Assembly: GCA_904063045.1 (NCBI GenBank)
Contig: CAJFCJ010000004.1
Coordinates: 2,225,713-2,289,712, forward strand
Direction: 5' to 3'
Origin: Dimorphilus gyrociliatus
Taxonomy: Eukaryota; Annelida; Polychaeta; Dinophilidae
Length of the DNA stretch: 64,000 nucleotides
A program made the translations under genes and the position numbers. This document shows positions 52,228-64,000 of this stretch, piece by piece. Every line of letters starts with the position of its first letter. Within the stretch, counting starts at the first letter, position 1. The notes beneath the pieces are model-generated. The model had not been told where the DNA came from, did no database searches, and was given only the letters and a program-made list of their open reading frames with translations.

Positions 52228-52782
52228 ATATTCGTGTTAGCGGATACAAGCTAACCGAAGATATTTAACGGAATATAAAGATATATCTCAAAAGTATAAA
52301 TACAAATAACTATGAATAAAAATATCATCGATCACATTTTTGAATATCATTGACAAGAATAAATAAACGATTCAAGACCTATTCGTCATAATAATTTCAG
52401 GGACAGATATATAACGGAAACTGGTTTTTTTTTCTTTTTGGCTATTTATCTATAAGAATGATAACTTCCTTGATTATTCTTTGGAAAGTATTTAAAAAAA
52501 AAACTCGATTAGGAGACTATTTGTTATCCGATTTGTCTATTATAATGAGTAATAAATTTTCCAGTTGATCCTTATTTCTCCTTTTCTCTCTATCTCGGAG
52601 ATAAAATATTACAAGGGAATGAGATGAGAGGAATATCTTTAAGAAATCCCATGATAAAAATCTTTATATTAATAAATAATAGGGAAAAAAAGGCGTTAAA
52701 AAATCCCATTAGAATTCTTTAATTCAATACCGAAATAGGAAGAGTTCTATACATAGTTTGAAGGTTAATGTTGTATCTATAT

Positions 52783-52905
52783 TAAGTGACGCTGCCCCAC
52801 AAAAAAGTTCATGCTCGTCAATAGTATCAAATTTTGTGGACGTGGAATATGTTGCGTGATTCAACTGATAACTGGGGTTGCGTGACCTTTGACTCAACCA
52901 AACTG
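52783..52905. promoter_or_regulatory. Island with a near-perfect DR1 nuclear-receptor site
   Basis: TGACCTTTGACTC (52883-52895) is the reverse of AGGTCA-type half-sites spaced by one base, as bound by HNF4, RXR or COUP-TF receptors. Surrounding bases are richer in G+C than the flanks. Confidence 0.3.
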
Positions 52906-54724
52906 TCGGCTTGATCTTAACTCAAAGCTGTTAAAAACTGTCGAACATTTCCTTTCATTTTCTTTTTATTTATTTTTTACTTTATGCCTTGAAATTAATT
53001 ATCGTTTTTTTCTATACTCAATTAAAAAATTTCTCCGCCAACTTTACTTTGTGTTCATTGATTGAATTTTTATATTCAATCAAATATAATTCTATTTTTA
53101 TCTCTATAATTATAGCGTTTGGGTGTCATGACCTGATTATCGATTCTTAATAGATGTCCTGCGGTTTCGATAGCTTTTAATCTTACATAGGGCTACCGCC
53201 AAATTTTCTTTTTCTATTTTCAATTAAGTTTCCGACCCTCAGGTAAATCAGTTGTATTTTTTTCTTTGTAATTGGATTAAATCCGAAAGGAATTGAATTT
53301 TTTTTCCAAGAATTTATCATTTGAATTTAACCTCGCAGCATAAATTTGTTATAGAAATATATGAAAAACGTACGGGTTCCTGTAATAGCTGGCTACAGTA
53401 GTATCTTCTTTTTGATGTAGTTTGATCATTTGCGTAATGAGCACAGGTACCGCTATGAGTGATATTATCAAACGATTCGACAAATTAGCCCCAATTAAAG
53501 GGTTGCAAATTCTATATACCTTATTTAGTTTCTTCTCAACTTATTTATGAATATAATAAAAGTGTCAAAGCTATAAAAATAACACTAGCAGTTGCAATAG
53601 TGAAAAACCAACAAGTAGTCGATTACATAAGGAGTTTATTATTTCTGAATATATTTGCATTGTATAATTAATGCTAAGCATATATAAGAAAATGTCTTAT
53701 TTAAATATAAAGAAAAGAGCAACTTCTTTATTGAATGAATAAAGAAAAAGACGCCACGTTGGAATGCGAAGGGAACACATAGAAGTAGTTTTAGGGTAAC
53801 TGAAAAGAATAGGTCACTCTAACCTCTTATGCATGAAATTTGAATTCTAAAAAATGAATACCTGTCTACTTTTAATACTCAATGAATTTTATTTTCTTTT
53901 TCTCATTCACTTAATCGCCTAATTCTTAGAGAAATACCTTATCGTTTCACGGTAATGGAAACATTTTTTTCTAATAGATTCGAAAGTTCTGATGTTAGAA
54001 TAAGGAGAGAAAAAGTAAAAAAAACCGATATCTATTTCTTACACCCTCTACCATTAGACTTTAGGGACCGAGGACTCTTTTATCGCCTTAACACATTAAA
54101 GATTAAATGCTTTATTACGGTGATTATTAGAGAATTACTAACAATACTACGTGGCCTTGAATAAAACTTTATGTGGTAAAGTCAAGCTGCTTTAATGTTG
54201 ACCCTATAAAAACTAAATAAACTAAGAATAAAATAAAGCTATACCCCACTTAATCCCAGGGTATACTACTTCAAAGTATTAAATCGTTAAACCTAAAAAA
54301 CAACCTTCCATTCTATATTGTGTGCAGGCTACCTTAAGCAATATTTATTAAAAAGTGAATAATACAGAATTCAAACCACCTCTATACATTAACATCTAAT
54401 TGATGAAATAGAATTATCAAATCCTCATTGCACATCTTTATGTAAATAAGAATTAATGTTTCAACCAACCTTAACGCTTTAACAGCCTATGACATTAAAA
54501 ATGTAGCTAAACATTTTCGTTTCTAACCTCGCGAGAGATGTCAATCAGCTAACAATCCTAAAAGTTGAATAAACTATATAAACTTGATAGAAAAGAATGC
54601 TAAAAAGAGCGGCAAAGCTATTTTACCATTGAAAGCAAAACTTTCTTTTATTAATATTAATATTTTTCAGTTGGTAAGGGGTGGGGGGTCTAATCGGTAA
54701 GAGTCGGAGGGAGAGGAAGGGAGA

Positions 54725-54900
54725 GGGGTGGCCAATTCGCTATTCATATCAAACCGCCACTCGATAAGATCAAAGGCAATTTTCCCTCTACAATATAACT
54801 CTATTTTGCCAGCTTTGACAGCCTGTATTTGTCAAAAGCAATTTTTATCTTTAGCTGTCTAATTCCTCTGCAAACTCACCCCGTCGACCGGATAGGAAAA
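54725..54900. promoter_or_regulatory. Island with CCAAT, TCF-like and TALE-like sites
   Basis: CCAAT (54732-54736), GATCAAAGG (54768-54776, TCF/LEF core) and an inverted repeat TTTGACA (54814-54820) / TGTCAAA (54830-54836) that matches Meis/Pbx-type TGACAG/TGTCAA sites. It is preceded by a GGGAGAGG purine tract from 54675. Confidence 0.28.
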
Positions 54901-57900
54901 GTTCGCTTGTATACAAGCAGCTTAGACGGTTTTTATACACGCTTTGATAAATCATACTTAAGTAAGAAGTGACGCGTGATTTCGACCGTTAGTCAGGTAT
55001 ATGTATTATTAGTTGTTCGTTCTATTCTAAACGTAAATTTTATTGCTCGCAAAGACGCGTCGGTTGTGATCAATCGTCTTTCTTTTTCTCTTCTTTTTCT
55101 TACTTATTTATTATTTTATGACTTCTCTTTCAGTTTAAAACCGCCTCTATATATACAAACCATTAAGTATGATCCATGGTATTTTGAGGATTTTTTCGCA
55201 TAGTGGTATTTGTCTGAAAGCTCAATAAAACACATTCGCTCATCAGCAAACCCCTCACTTCCCTCCCCTTCACCCCAACCTCTACACTGCACCACTCCCC
55301 TCTCTCCTCCCCCCTACCAGTACACCGCTTCTCTCTACCCTTTACCCCTTCTTCCTTTTTTCTCGTCTTTCTATCTTCTCTCTATCTCCCTATATTAGTG
55401 GCTTTTATCTTGTAGTTTGTCGCAATTTACTCTTTGCAAACAAATTGTAGATGCTGTTTATATTGTTATTTTTTTTTACTAGACTTTCCTAGTTACTCAA
55501 TTAAGGTGTTTTAAGGGTCAAGTGTCCAGATCGATACAATTAATTTCCTCAGGTACTATTAATCGTACACATTGGCAAACTCGTTCACATTTACTATACA
55601 TCATCGTAGTGAGTTTGTAAGAGGTTAGTAAGTGTCCCCTCTTAATAATAAATAAAGAAAGTTTTCGTCTAATTTCTCCAGACGTGTGTATTAAAAAGAA
55701 TAAAAAAAACCGTCATACATATATATATATATATACAAGTGAAACTATAGCATCTATGAAATAAATAGAGAAATGCATATTTATCCCTTTATTCCAGCAG
55801 AAAACTACAGACGGAGGTTGCCTCAAATCCTCTTTCACCATCAAATTTGATTTTGGTAATGTTCTAAGTCTTTGAGAAGAGAACGTGAGACTTTTATATT
55901 TAGTTTTGACTTTGTAAATAGATGATAAAATATAATATATTAAAATATTATATGAATTTTACATACGTTGCATAACATCCTTACACTAATAACAAAGATA
56001 TACATAGTACGTATATGATATGTCTATTTATCTTTCCACCCATCTAAAGAACTATCGTGCAATCTTTATAATAAAGTATTCGGCGAGAATTTTACAGATA
56101 ATTGAATATTCAAGATTTTATCTTTCAAGGAAAGAAGAAAAGATGAGAGAAGCGGAAAATAAAGAACGGGAAATTTAATCTCTTAATAAATACTTTTCCA
56201 AACAGAATTTAATTTCGTGCTGAAACCTTCTTAAAAGGGATTTTAAGTGGAAAACCTACCAATTATCGATGATACATTAAAATTTTATTTAATCGGATAC
56301 TTACATTAATTTTATATCTTGCAATCTCTTCTTTAAGAAACCAAACTTTACTTGTTTTAAAGTAAGCTTTAGGTAAGAATTTCCTGAATGATTTAGAAAA
56401 CTTCCCACAGGCAATCATTATTATTTTACGCCTGTTTAATTGAATTAAATTATAGCGATGCTAAAAATATATTCATTAATATTATAAATACAGTATGCAA
56501 GTTCCAGACTATATCTATTATACGCAAATATACCCTAAAGAATAGTCTTTTAGCGGCTGGAAATCAAGTGAAGAAAAATAGATAATAGAAAGTGTAAATT
56601 TAGGAAAATTACGAGCATTGAATACTGAAAAGTAGCCAAATTATGATATTTTCTAGGAATAAGATATGAAAGTGGATAACGAATCGTACTTGTGAGAATA
56701 GAATATCCTTCAGACCCTTTTAAAAAAATTTGTGAATGTAATTTTCATATGATAAAATTTACTTTTAACAAAATAAAATCTAAATTCCCAAGACTTTATT
56801 TATTCTATAAAAACCTATTCCTTGTGTATCCGTACCCATACCAGTTTAAAAGCTTTATAGCGCTTTCGTGTCTAAGGGTTTACCCTTGTGGCTATATAAC
56901 CGTCTATTGTTATTTCAGGTCAATTATTGCTTTTTCTCTTTAACAGGAAGAATCATTGATAAGTCAGCAAAAATATTCATTATAGATAAAAGTTAATATA
57001 ATATAATTTATAAATATTAAAAGGTACAGATGAGATTTTCTTTAGGATGTAATGAATTGAAAGGTCAATACTAGATTCTATAGGGTAATGTTGACAAAAA
57101 TCTCTCAAGTATGTAAAATCCTCGTTTATTATACGATTAGAGTTGAGTAAAAATCTAAAAGGTCTTGCATCTGTTAGCTTTGCTAAGTCAAGTTAGTTTT
57201 TATCTAAGTATAATATTTTGTAAATCATCCGAGCTCTGGATTCGTCTGTACATTGGCTTTATATCAATACTAAAGTAGGTTTGGTCCTAAGTACTTTTTG
57301 CTCTCATTACGAGACTGAGTAGAAAAGTCATTTTCCTTTTTTCTTGTAGTATATTCATCCTTTATGATTGCTTTAAAAAAGAGATGAAAGGAAAAAATGG
57401 AAGAAAAGCCGTAAACATTTCCAAAAAGTATGGAAGAAAGGTTTATTTGGTCAAATAAATAAATATGAAGGAACATTTTTAAGAATTTTCTGACGTGTTT
57501 TCAAGTTGGCGTGAGCTAGTAGCTACTTTCTACTTACAATCTGAACTATTGGTTCTTCTATTTTTTCATTTGCATTTAGAGAAGGTATAATTCCATATTA
57601 TGTCATCTCACGCAGTATGTTAATAACTAGTTTTTTCCGCCTTCCTTTTCACTCAGTTTATTTCTTCTTTCACTCATTTTGCCTTTGTCCATCGGTTGAT
57701 CTGCCTCTCTTTCTTTCTCTGACTCTCTTTCTTGATCTCTGTTTCCAATCCCAGCCTTTCTTCTCTCTTAGTTATATGTCTCATTCTCCCCCTCGTTTAC
57801 ATTTAATCAGTCATACTCTTGAATATTCCGATAGCGATTGTAGCATGTTAATTAAAAATGTTTTTCCTTTCTTTTATGAAAGTCTTTCATTAGTTAAAGC

Positions 57901-58299
57901 TTGGCTTTTTTTGATGTTGAAAGTATCTTCTATATAAAAGGAAAATATTGTTTGTCGGGAAGGATAAATCAGTTTCTAGCAATTTCTGTAAAAGAAATTC
58001 GACAAATTCCGCAATCACAAAGTCACTATTGTATAAAATCTGGGCAATTTGCTTTGAATAGGCCTACATGAGTAAAATTATTCACTCTACCGGTTTCACA
58101 GCCAAAGATTAAGGCTATTATATAGAGTCGATTGAAAAGAAAGCGATAATTATGTTCTTATATCTAATCAATCGTGTTTTTTCTTCTTTAAAAAGAACGG
58201 ACAGATGCCAAGTAACAATTATGAATAAATAAAAACAATCTCATTTTTCGCTCTTTGTCGTCCTTTACAAACAAACTTAGGAGTAGTCGGATTTGGTAA

Positions 58300-58640
58300 A
58301 CCTTAAGTAAGAAAACAGCCCGGAGCTGTTTGCTCTATAGAGTTTGACAGTTAGATATCTGCCAAGCTGGTCAGTTAAAAAGGGCAAGCGAACTACTTAA
58401 GAGAAATTTTTCGAGAGTACGTTTTTTTGTCGGGTAAAGACCACCCTACGAAGTATTGAAATCGCCGGTTTTACAAGTGGCCAATCGCCTCTTTCGGTCG
58501 TTTTTCATCTTCCCCCCATGGGGTCGTCATTACAATTCACTTTAAAAGTCCGACTATGAGGTTTTCGCGGCGGTTTAATAGCTGTCAAACGACCTGTTAA
58601 TAAATACTTTCAGATCAACTTGCGTAATAGTTCTTTACTT
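58300..58640. promoter_or_regulatory. G+C-richer island, candidate enhancer or promoter
   Basis: The longest non-A/T stretch of the right flank. It contains GGCCAATCGCC (CCAAT at 58481-58485), the palindrome CCCCATGGGG (58514-58523) and AGCTGTCAAA near 58581. No open frame of note on either strand. Confidence 0.3.
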
Positions 58641-59111
58641 TCTTAAATCGCGTATTTTCTCTTTATTTTTAGAATTGCTAACCATTTCTATTTGGATCTA
58701 TAAAACGGATGAAATCTTTGCCTTGTCATGTTTAACGTGTCAAAAACGCCCCTTTCGCCATTTATCACAGACGTTTATAGTACAAAAGCTACCTAAAAAA
58801 TGATAATCAGCAAATATTCCTTGAATTTTGAGTAGGCTGTCTAAAAACTGGTTCAAACTTGTTTTCTAAACTGAATATTTATTAATAATGTACATATTTT
58901 ACATTTATTTATGTAGTGTATGTATTAAATGTTTTTTTTCTTGTGTTTCCATTCCGATTGAATTATAAAGGAATATCTTTGAATGAAATTAATGATTGAA
59001 TACGTAAGAGGAATATAGTAAAATCCTCTTATGTATAAAATTGGTTGTTAAATTAATGAGAAAAGAGATGGTGTGTATGTTTATATAGGATAAATATATA
59101 CTCTATAGCAT

Positions 59112-59114
59112 ATA

Positions 59115-59146
<32 letters not shown>
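59112..59146. repeat. (TA)n microsatellite preceded by ATACTGTATA
   Basis: TA run with one CTG at its left end. Confidence 0.93.
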
Positions 59147-59148
<2 letters not shown>

Positions 59149-59756
59149 TCCAAACTGTTAATATTGAGAATTGTAATATTAGAATATTCAATTAAAAATC
59201 TGTCATTATTTTAATAATTTACTTACAAACTTTTCTAAACGTTTCAGCTTGAAACTTGTGTAAAATTTAACGATGGACAAATGATTCGCTCCCTACTTTG
59301 TCCAGTTTTAATTATTTGAAGTCGGTTTGAATATATAATACTAGGACATCTGTCGATGACACGTTTCGTTTTAAAAGAATCATTCACTCATGTGAATAAT
59401 TCATGAATGGTAGCTTCCTAAAGCTAAATAAGAAGCTAAATAAATGGTAATAGATACTGCAATTACTAGTCGATTTGGACAATTTGTTCATTTACACAGC
59501 AAATTATTTAATAAAAGAAATTGATGAAAGACTGAATATATTTATTTGAAAATACGTTAGGACAGTAACAGCTGTTTGCTGTCAAATAGTTGTTAAATTA
59601 GGAATAATGATAAAAATGACAAAAAAAATATATTTTCAATAAAGAAAAGTAATAAATAAAGAATGAAAAAACAATTTTATTACTAAATTATTGGAGTTGA
59701 TAATTTAAATTATACCGGTCTTTTTTTTATCTATTCCTTGTTTTTTATTTGTGTGC

Positions 59757-59770
59757 CTCTCTCTCTTTCT

Positions 59771-59827
<57 letters not shown>

Positions 59828-59828
59828 T
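59757..59828. repeat. (CT)n microsatellite
   Basis: The longest CT tract in the window, interrupted by single T insertions at regular intervals. Confidence 0.95.
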
Positions 59829-60369
59829 TGTGCCTGAATAGATTATAGTTCCCCTAGTCTATTCTCTTTATAATCATTTAAAATCTATTCTTTTTTCATT
59901 TTTCTTCATTCAAAACTTGTTCAATAATAAAAAAAACCTTTTAAGTCGTTCTTGACACAATTACTATAAATATTTATATCCAATTAAACCTATAGGTACT
60001 GTTTACGTCTTTTAAATATATATCTATATATTGTACGTATAATGCATATAATTATATGCATATATTCATATATATGGCATTCGCAGCGGTGCTTAAATAA
60101 TGTTCAAGTTTCGTTTCTTCCTGTGTAATTTATTTCTCATTTTTAAATTTGTATCTACTTTGAAAATCTTTAAATTATACACTTTAGAATGTTGGCCTAC
60201 TAATTTTGTCATTGAATAAAAAACCTTTGGTCAATTCGTCTTTTGAATTTAATTAGTAGTTGCCAAAAAATCAAACCCACAAATCTATAACAGGTAGGGT
60301 AAACAACTTTTTTTGACAAGACAAAATTATGCGTGCGTAAAGGCAATTAAAGAAGGTTTTTTCCGAATT

Positions 60370-60560
60370 GCTTACGTCATACTCGACCAGGTGGCGTCGG
60401 ACCGCATGCAGTGACGTCATTCACATAGGATTTTGTAAAGGATTCCGTATAACAAATCGCCTTGTCACTGTGTTTTAATTGTTGGCTTTATAAAGGCGCT
60501 AGAAAATTCTCTAGGAAATAATCACCGTAATTGTCGAGTCCGACAGACTGCCAACACGTA
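60370..60560 (+). promoter_or_regulatory. Candidate promoter: CRE, CTCF-like motif and TATA box
   Basis: A perfect TGACGTCA (60412-60419) and a second TTACGTCA (60373-60380) flank CAGGTGGCGT (60388-60397). About 70 bp further on, CTTTATAAAGGCGC (60487-60500) has a TATA-box core. This spacing is right for a cAMP-responsive core promoter reading to the right. A possible donor (CAA, then GTGAGA) lies near 60683, but no coding exon was found to 64000. Confidence 0.35.
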
Positions 60561-61221
60561 TTGAAATTACCGCTTTTCCTGTCTCACTTTGAATATTTTT
60601 AATTAATCCTCCTGGTGGGTTGAATTGGAAGATTTTGCCTGAATTATAATTAAATGGACGACGGATAGAAAACCGTCTTTTCAAGTGAGACTGATGAGAA
60701 TGTTGAAATATTTTAAATTGGTAGCTAAGACGTTCAAAATTAAAGACTCAATGTCCTTCAAAACGGAGGAGGCTTAGTGGCGTGTGTCCCTATATTTTGT
60801 AGACACACCTCCTAATTAGTATTCAACTTTTTCAAATGTATTCAGTCTTCTTTTCTATTCATCAAGAAATGAAAGATTAAAGCTTATTTAAATAAACTTT
60901 TACTTGAAACCTTTCAGGAACGATTAAAGAAAATTTTCTTATTAATATTTACAAACTGTCTTTTCCCTCTTTTGTTTTCTTTCATGTCTCTTTTTTATAA
61001 TATTCCTCCTAATTTAACTTTTGCTGACATAGGATCAACATTTCTCTTTAATTGTGAATTTTAATAAGAGAGAGAGGAAAAGAGAGAGACAGCTAAGCAG
61101 ACGGATAGAAGATAAGAATATATCAAACACTTACGCCATCTATATACGATCATTTGTAAGAAAAATAAAAAGCGGTTGGCCTACTGGTTATTAATAGAAG
61201 GCGTTTAAAAATAGAATATTC

Positions 61222-61248
61222 TAATATATATATATATATATATATATG
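61222..61248. repeat. (TA)n microsatellite
   Basis: About thirteen TA units. Confidence 0.92.
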
Positions 61249-64000
61249 TATTGTTAAGTAAAACAGATTAAATGAATAACTTATAACCATCACGATAATT
61301 AACGTAAATAAGAACCATACCAAGAGAAGTCTTAATTATCTCAAACTAGTTAATGGAAGGATTTTAAGAATTAATTAACGTTACAAGTAAATTATCCCAC
61401 ACAGCAAGCGTATGCGTAAGATATACAGCAAATACATATAAACAAAACATAATAATACTCAAGTTATATGCAAGTTCCTAGTCATTCATTAAGATGTAAA
61501 ACATTCATTTTTACTATTATTTCAGTATGGAATTCTTATTCTATATCAACAATAGAAGAAGAAAAAAGAACTTTAGACCAAATTTTATGAATAAAACTAA
61601 ATAAATGTTTAAATATGCAATGAATCTCTATTTTTTCTTTGTTGCTTAATTTATAACGAAATTTTATATCTAATAAATAACTGAAAAGGATCAATTTGAA
61701 GGTTATTTTCATATTAATAAACTAATCTACTATATCAATGTATTTACCTAAGAAATGTATGAAATAACATCTATACTAAATATATAGATATTCTCTGCAT
61801 ATCTCTCTTTATATATAGTATATATATACGAAGTGTTTGTTTATTGAATTTTTGCTATTATACTCAAATTTGAAAAAGTAAATAAAAATTTACTTTTCTG
61901 CTTTGGAAATTGTATTGTTATGTTGGTTCTATTAGAGACTTGGAGCTTTTATAGTATCTACTGTTAGATTTAATTTTTACGATGTTCATTCATATTTAAA
62001 TGTTTTGATCTTGCATTTCTTTCAAATATATTCATATTATAATACCTTTGACTATCTACTTCACCCTTGTATTGGATTGGGGACGGAAATCTTCTAATCA
62101 ACTTTTATTATAATCTTCTCATGCGTAAAAGAAGACGCTTTAAAAAACCTGTCGTCCATTTAATAATAATGAGCAGAAATTCCATTCTTAACCGTTGATA
62201 CGCGATCGCTAGGCAATCCTTTTCTTCTGTAATCTTTGTGCAATGTTTTTTTTTTCTTTCTTTCTTTTTGTTATTCATCTATTGTTCCGTTAAGTTTCCC
62301 GTCATATTTCATAAGAAAATCTACTCTTTAAAGGAAAAAAAAGCTTCCTTTATTAATTGAAACATTTTAATTGAATACAATTTAAATGTCATCTATTCTT
62401 TATTTTTCCTCGCTCAGCCTCTCTCCTCCCTCTTCTAGTTGTCATAAACTTTTTACTATAAATGATTAGCTAATTGTAAAACACAAACAACTTAAACAAT
62501 CCTTTTCTACTGTTTTATTGACAGTTGAATGTTTTTGAATGTTTTCTTTATCACACCTAATCAATGTTTCAAATGAAATTATCGAATAAAGGACTACTCT
62601 AAATCAAATTAGACAATCGGATGGTTAATCATAATTGAATCTATTTTACGAACAATCAACCTAAATATCCACTAAAAGAAGAACCAAAAGAAATAAAGAG
62701 TAGTATACCATTTGACAAAAGCTAAGGCAAAAACAGATTTAAAATAGTAATGGAATGAAACAAAGAGCAAAAAGAATAAAAGAAAAAACAAGTTATGTTA
62801 TATATATCGTATTGATTGTTGTTATATTTTGATTTTTGATTACTTTTGTCAATAGATTTCTAACAATATCAATTAAAATTTTTATAGCAATCCATCAAAA
62901 AAAAAAAACTCCTCTTTAAAATATTCATTTGAAGTTAGGCTTAATCAAAGTATAGTGGAGAAAGTGCTAATCAAAAATATATGATGTAATAACCTCCAGT
63001 CAAAAATTGCTTAAATTATTTAAAGAAAAGCAAGGAGAGAAGATATTAAATATAAACAGTATATACAGTATATACTGTTTTTGTCATATAATCATATATC
63101 TACTCTATTCACGCTAATACATATTATACCTTTAAATCGCGTGAAATTTTTACATATTAAACGAATTCTTTAATGAAATAGTCCTTTTATTAATGACGCA
63201 GTATCTTTACAACCTTGACACAGGAGAGGAGGAAAATGTTATCAAATTAGCGTTGTATATGGTGACAATTTTCATAACATTAAAGAAAGCTAAATCTTTC
63301 AGATTCTCTTTTTTCAACTTTAGTTCGTTTGAGATTCTGAACTAATCATCAAATAATAATACCTATACTAAAACGATTAATAGAAGTTTTCTCTAAAATT
63401 CTTGTACAATAGATGGCGTTAACTAACTGCTAATTGTAAATTATTTACAATTGTACAGGAAATTATAGTTAATCTGTACCAAGAACATATTCTAAAAAAA
63501 CTTCACAAGGTCAAAGTAACAAAGTTGGCTTTTCCTCTATATTTGATATATTATAAAAGCATTTGCAGTCAATTTTATAATGTACAGTAAAACCGTGTAA
63601 ATCTTGTCAAATGAAGAGGAAAATGGTTTACTTTCTGCTTATTTCTATATAAATATGAAATGAAATTTTTCTTCTCTAGAGATAGTTCAATAATAAAGAA
63701 TTTACTTTGATAGCTTAATAATTATACATTAGAGATAGTTGAATGATTAACTACCGATTTCGAATTATTTAGTGTAAGTTTCAAGGTTAAAAGTTAGTTG
63801 AAATTATATAAATTATGTATAGGAACTTGTAGAAGCATTTAAGTAAATGCCTAAATAACAATCAACCCAAAGAGCAGTTTCTTGAAGATCTTATTGATGT
63901 TCTATTATTTAATCATCCTATCATCTGATTTATTAAAACTATTTTTATACTCTTATTATTCATATTACACAAAATTAAGTTGCTAGCAAATGGTCTATTA

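Larger units (their letters stand above)
46341..64000. other. Right flank, 17.7 kb without a supported gene
   Basis: No exon of a recognisable family on either strand. The stretch is A+T-rich microsatellite DNA punctuated by the islands listed near 50.3, 52.8, 54.8, 58.5 and 60.4 kb, and CTCF-like TAGATGGCGT at 61133-61142 (minus) and 63410-63419 (plus). It probably lies upstream of the protocadherin or of a gene beyond the window. Confidence 0.5.

Noticed and set aside
1-64000. CRISPR arrays, prophage or bacterial defence systems
   Set aside because: No direct-repeat/spacer pattern and no prokaryotic gene organisation. The DNA is eukaryotic with spliced genes.

Overview
This window is nuclear DNA from a bilaterian animal. 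The genes have GT-AG introns, several shorter than 100 bp. The background is very A+T-rich, with dense (TA)n, (CT)n and (GA)n microsatellites. There are no prokaryotic gene arrays, operons or rRNA genes, and I could not support any tRNA. The protein content is animal: tyrosine hydroxylase, a MUPP1/PATJ-type multi-PDZ scaffold, a two-pore-domain potassium channel and a true protocadherin. The protocadherin has seven cadherin repeats, nearly all of its extracellular part in one exon, and the Cys-X5-Cys loop in EC1. Flies and nematodes lack this class, so a lophotrochozoan (mollusc, annelid or relative) is my best guess. This is inference, and no species is named.

Layout. 1-6123 is intergenic, with a CACGTG/CCAAT island near 3.2 kb, a pair of CTCF-like motifs near 4.85 kb and a hairpin at 5.63-5.68 kb. 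6124-8854 (minus) is a complete six-exon tyrosine hydroxylase gene of 488 codons. 8855-14688 is intergenic and holds a decayed tandem copy of tyrosine hydroxylase exons 4 and 5. 14689-23827 (plus) is a ten-exon gene for a 548-residue four-PDZ protein. 23828-27003 is intergenic and carries an internally deleted Tc1/mariner-like transposon. 27004-29680 (minus) is a two-exon K2P channel of 400 residues. 29681-34926 is intergenic. 34927-45615 (minus) is a four-exon protocadherin of about 992 residues. 45616-64000 has no gene I can support. It contains small G+C-richer islands with recognisable transcription-factor sites, so it looks like a regulatory flank.

The four genes share no operon or pathway. 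All are typical of neurons or epithelia: catecholamine synthesis, membrane scaffolding, resting potential and cell adhesion. They are independently transcribed neighbours.

The most useful observations are these: (1) the tyrosine hydroxylase pseudogene fragment, aligned here by hand at about 72% over 94 ungapped bases with two in-frame stops; (2) strong over-representation of a YAGATGGCG motif that resembles the core CTCF site, outside coding sequence and often near genes; (3) a MUPP1-like protein reduced to the equivalents of PDZ 8-11; and (4) the spliced cytoplasmic tail of the protocadherin, spread over three small distant exons. I found no previously undescribed multi-gene system.
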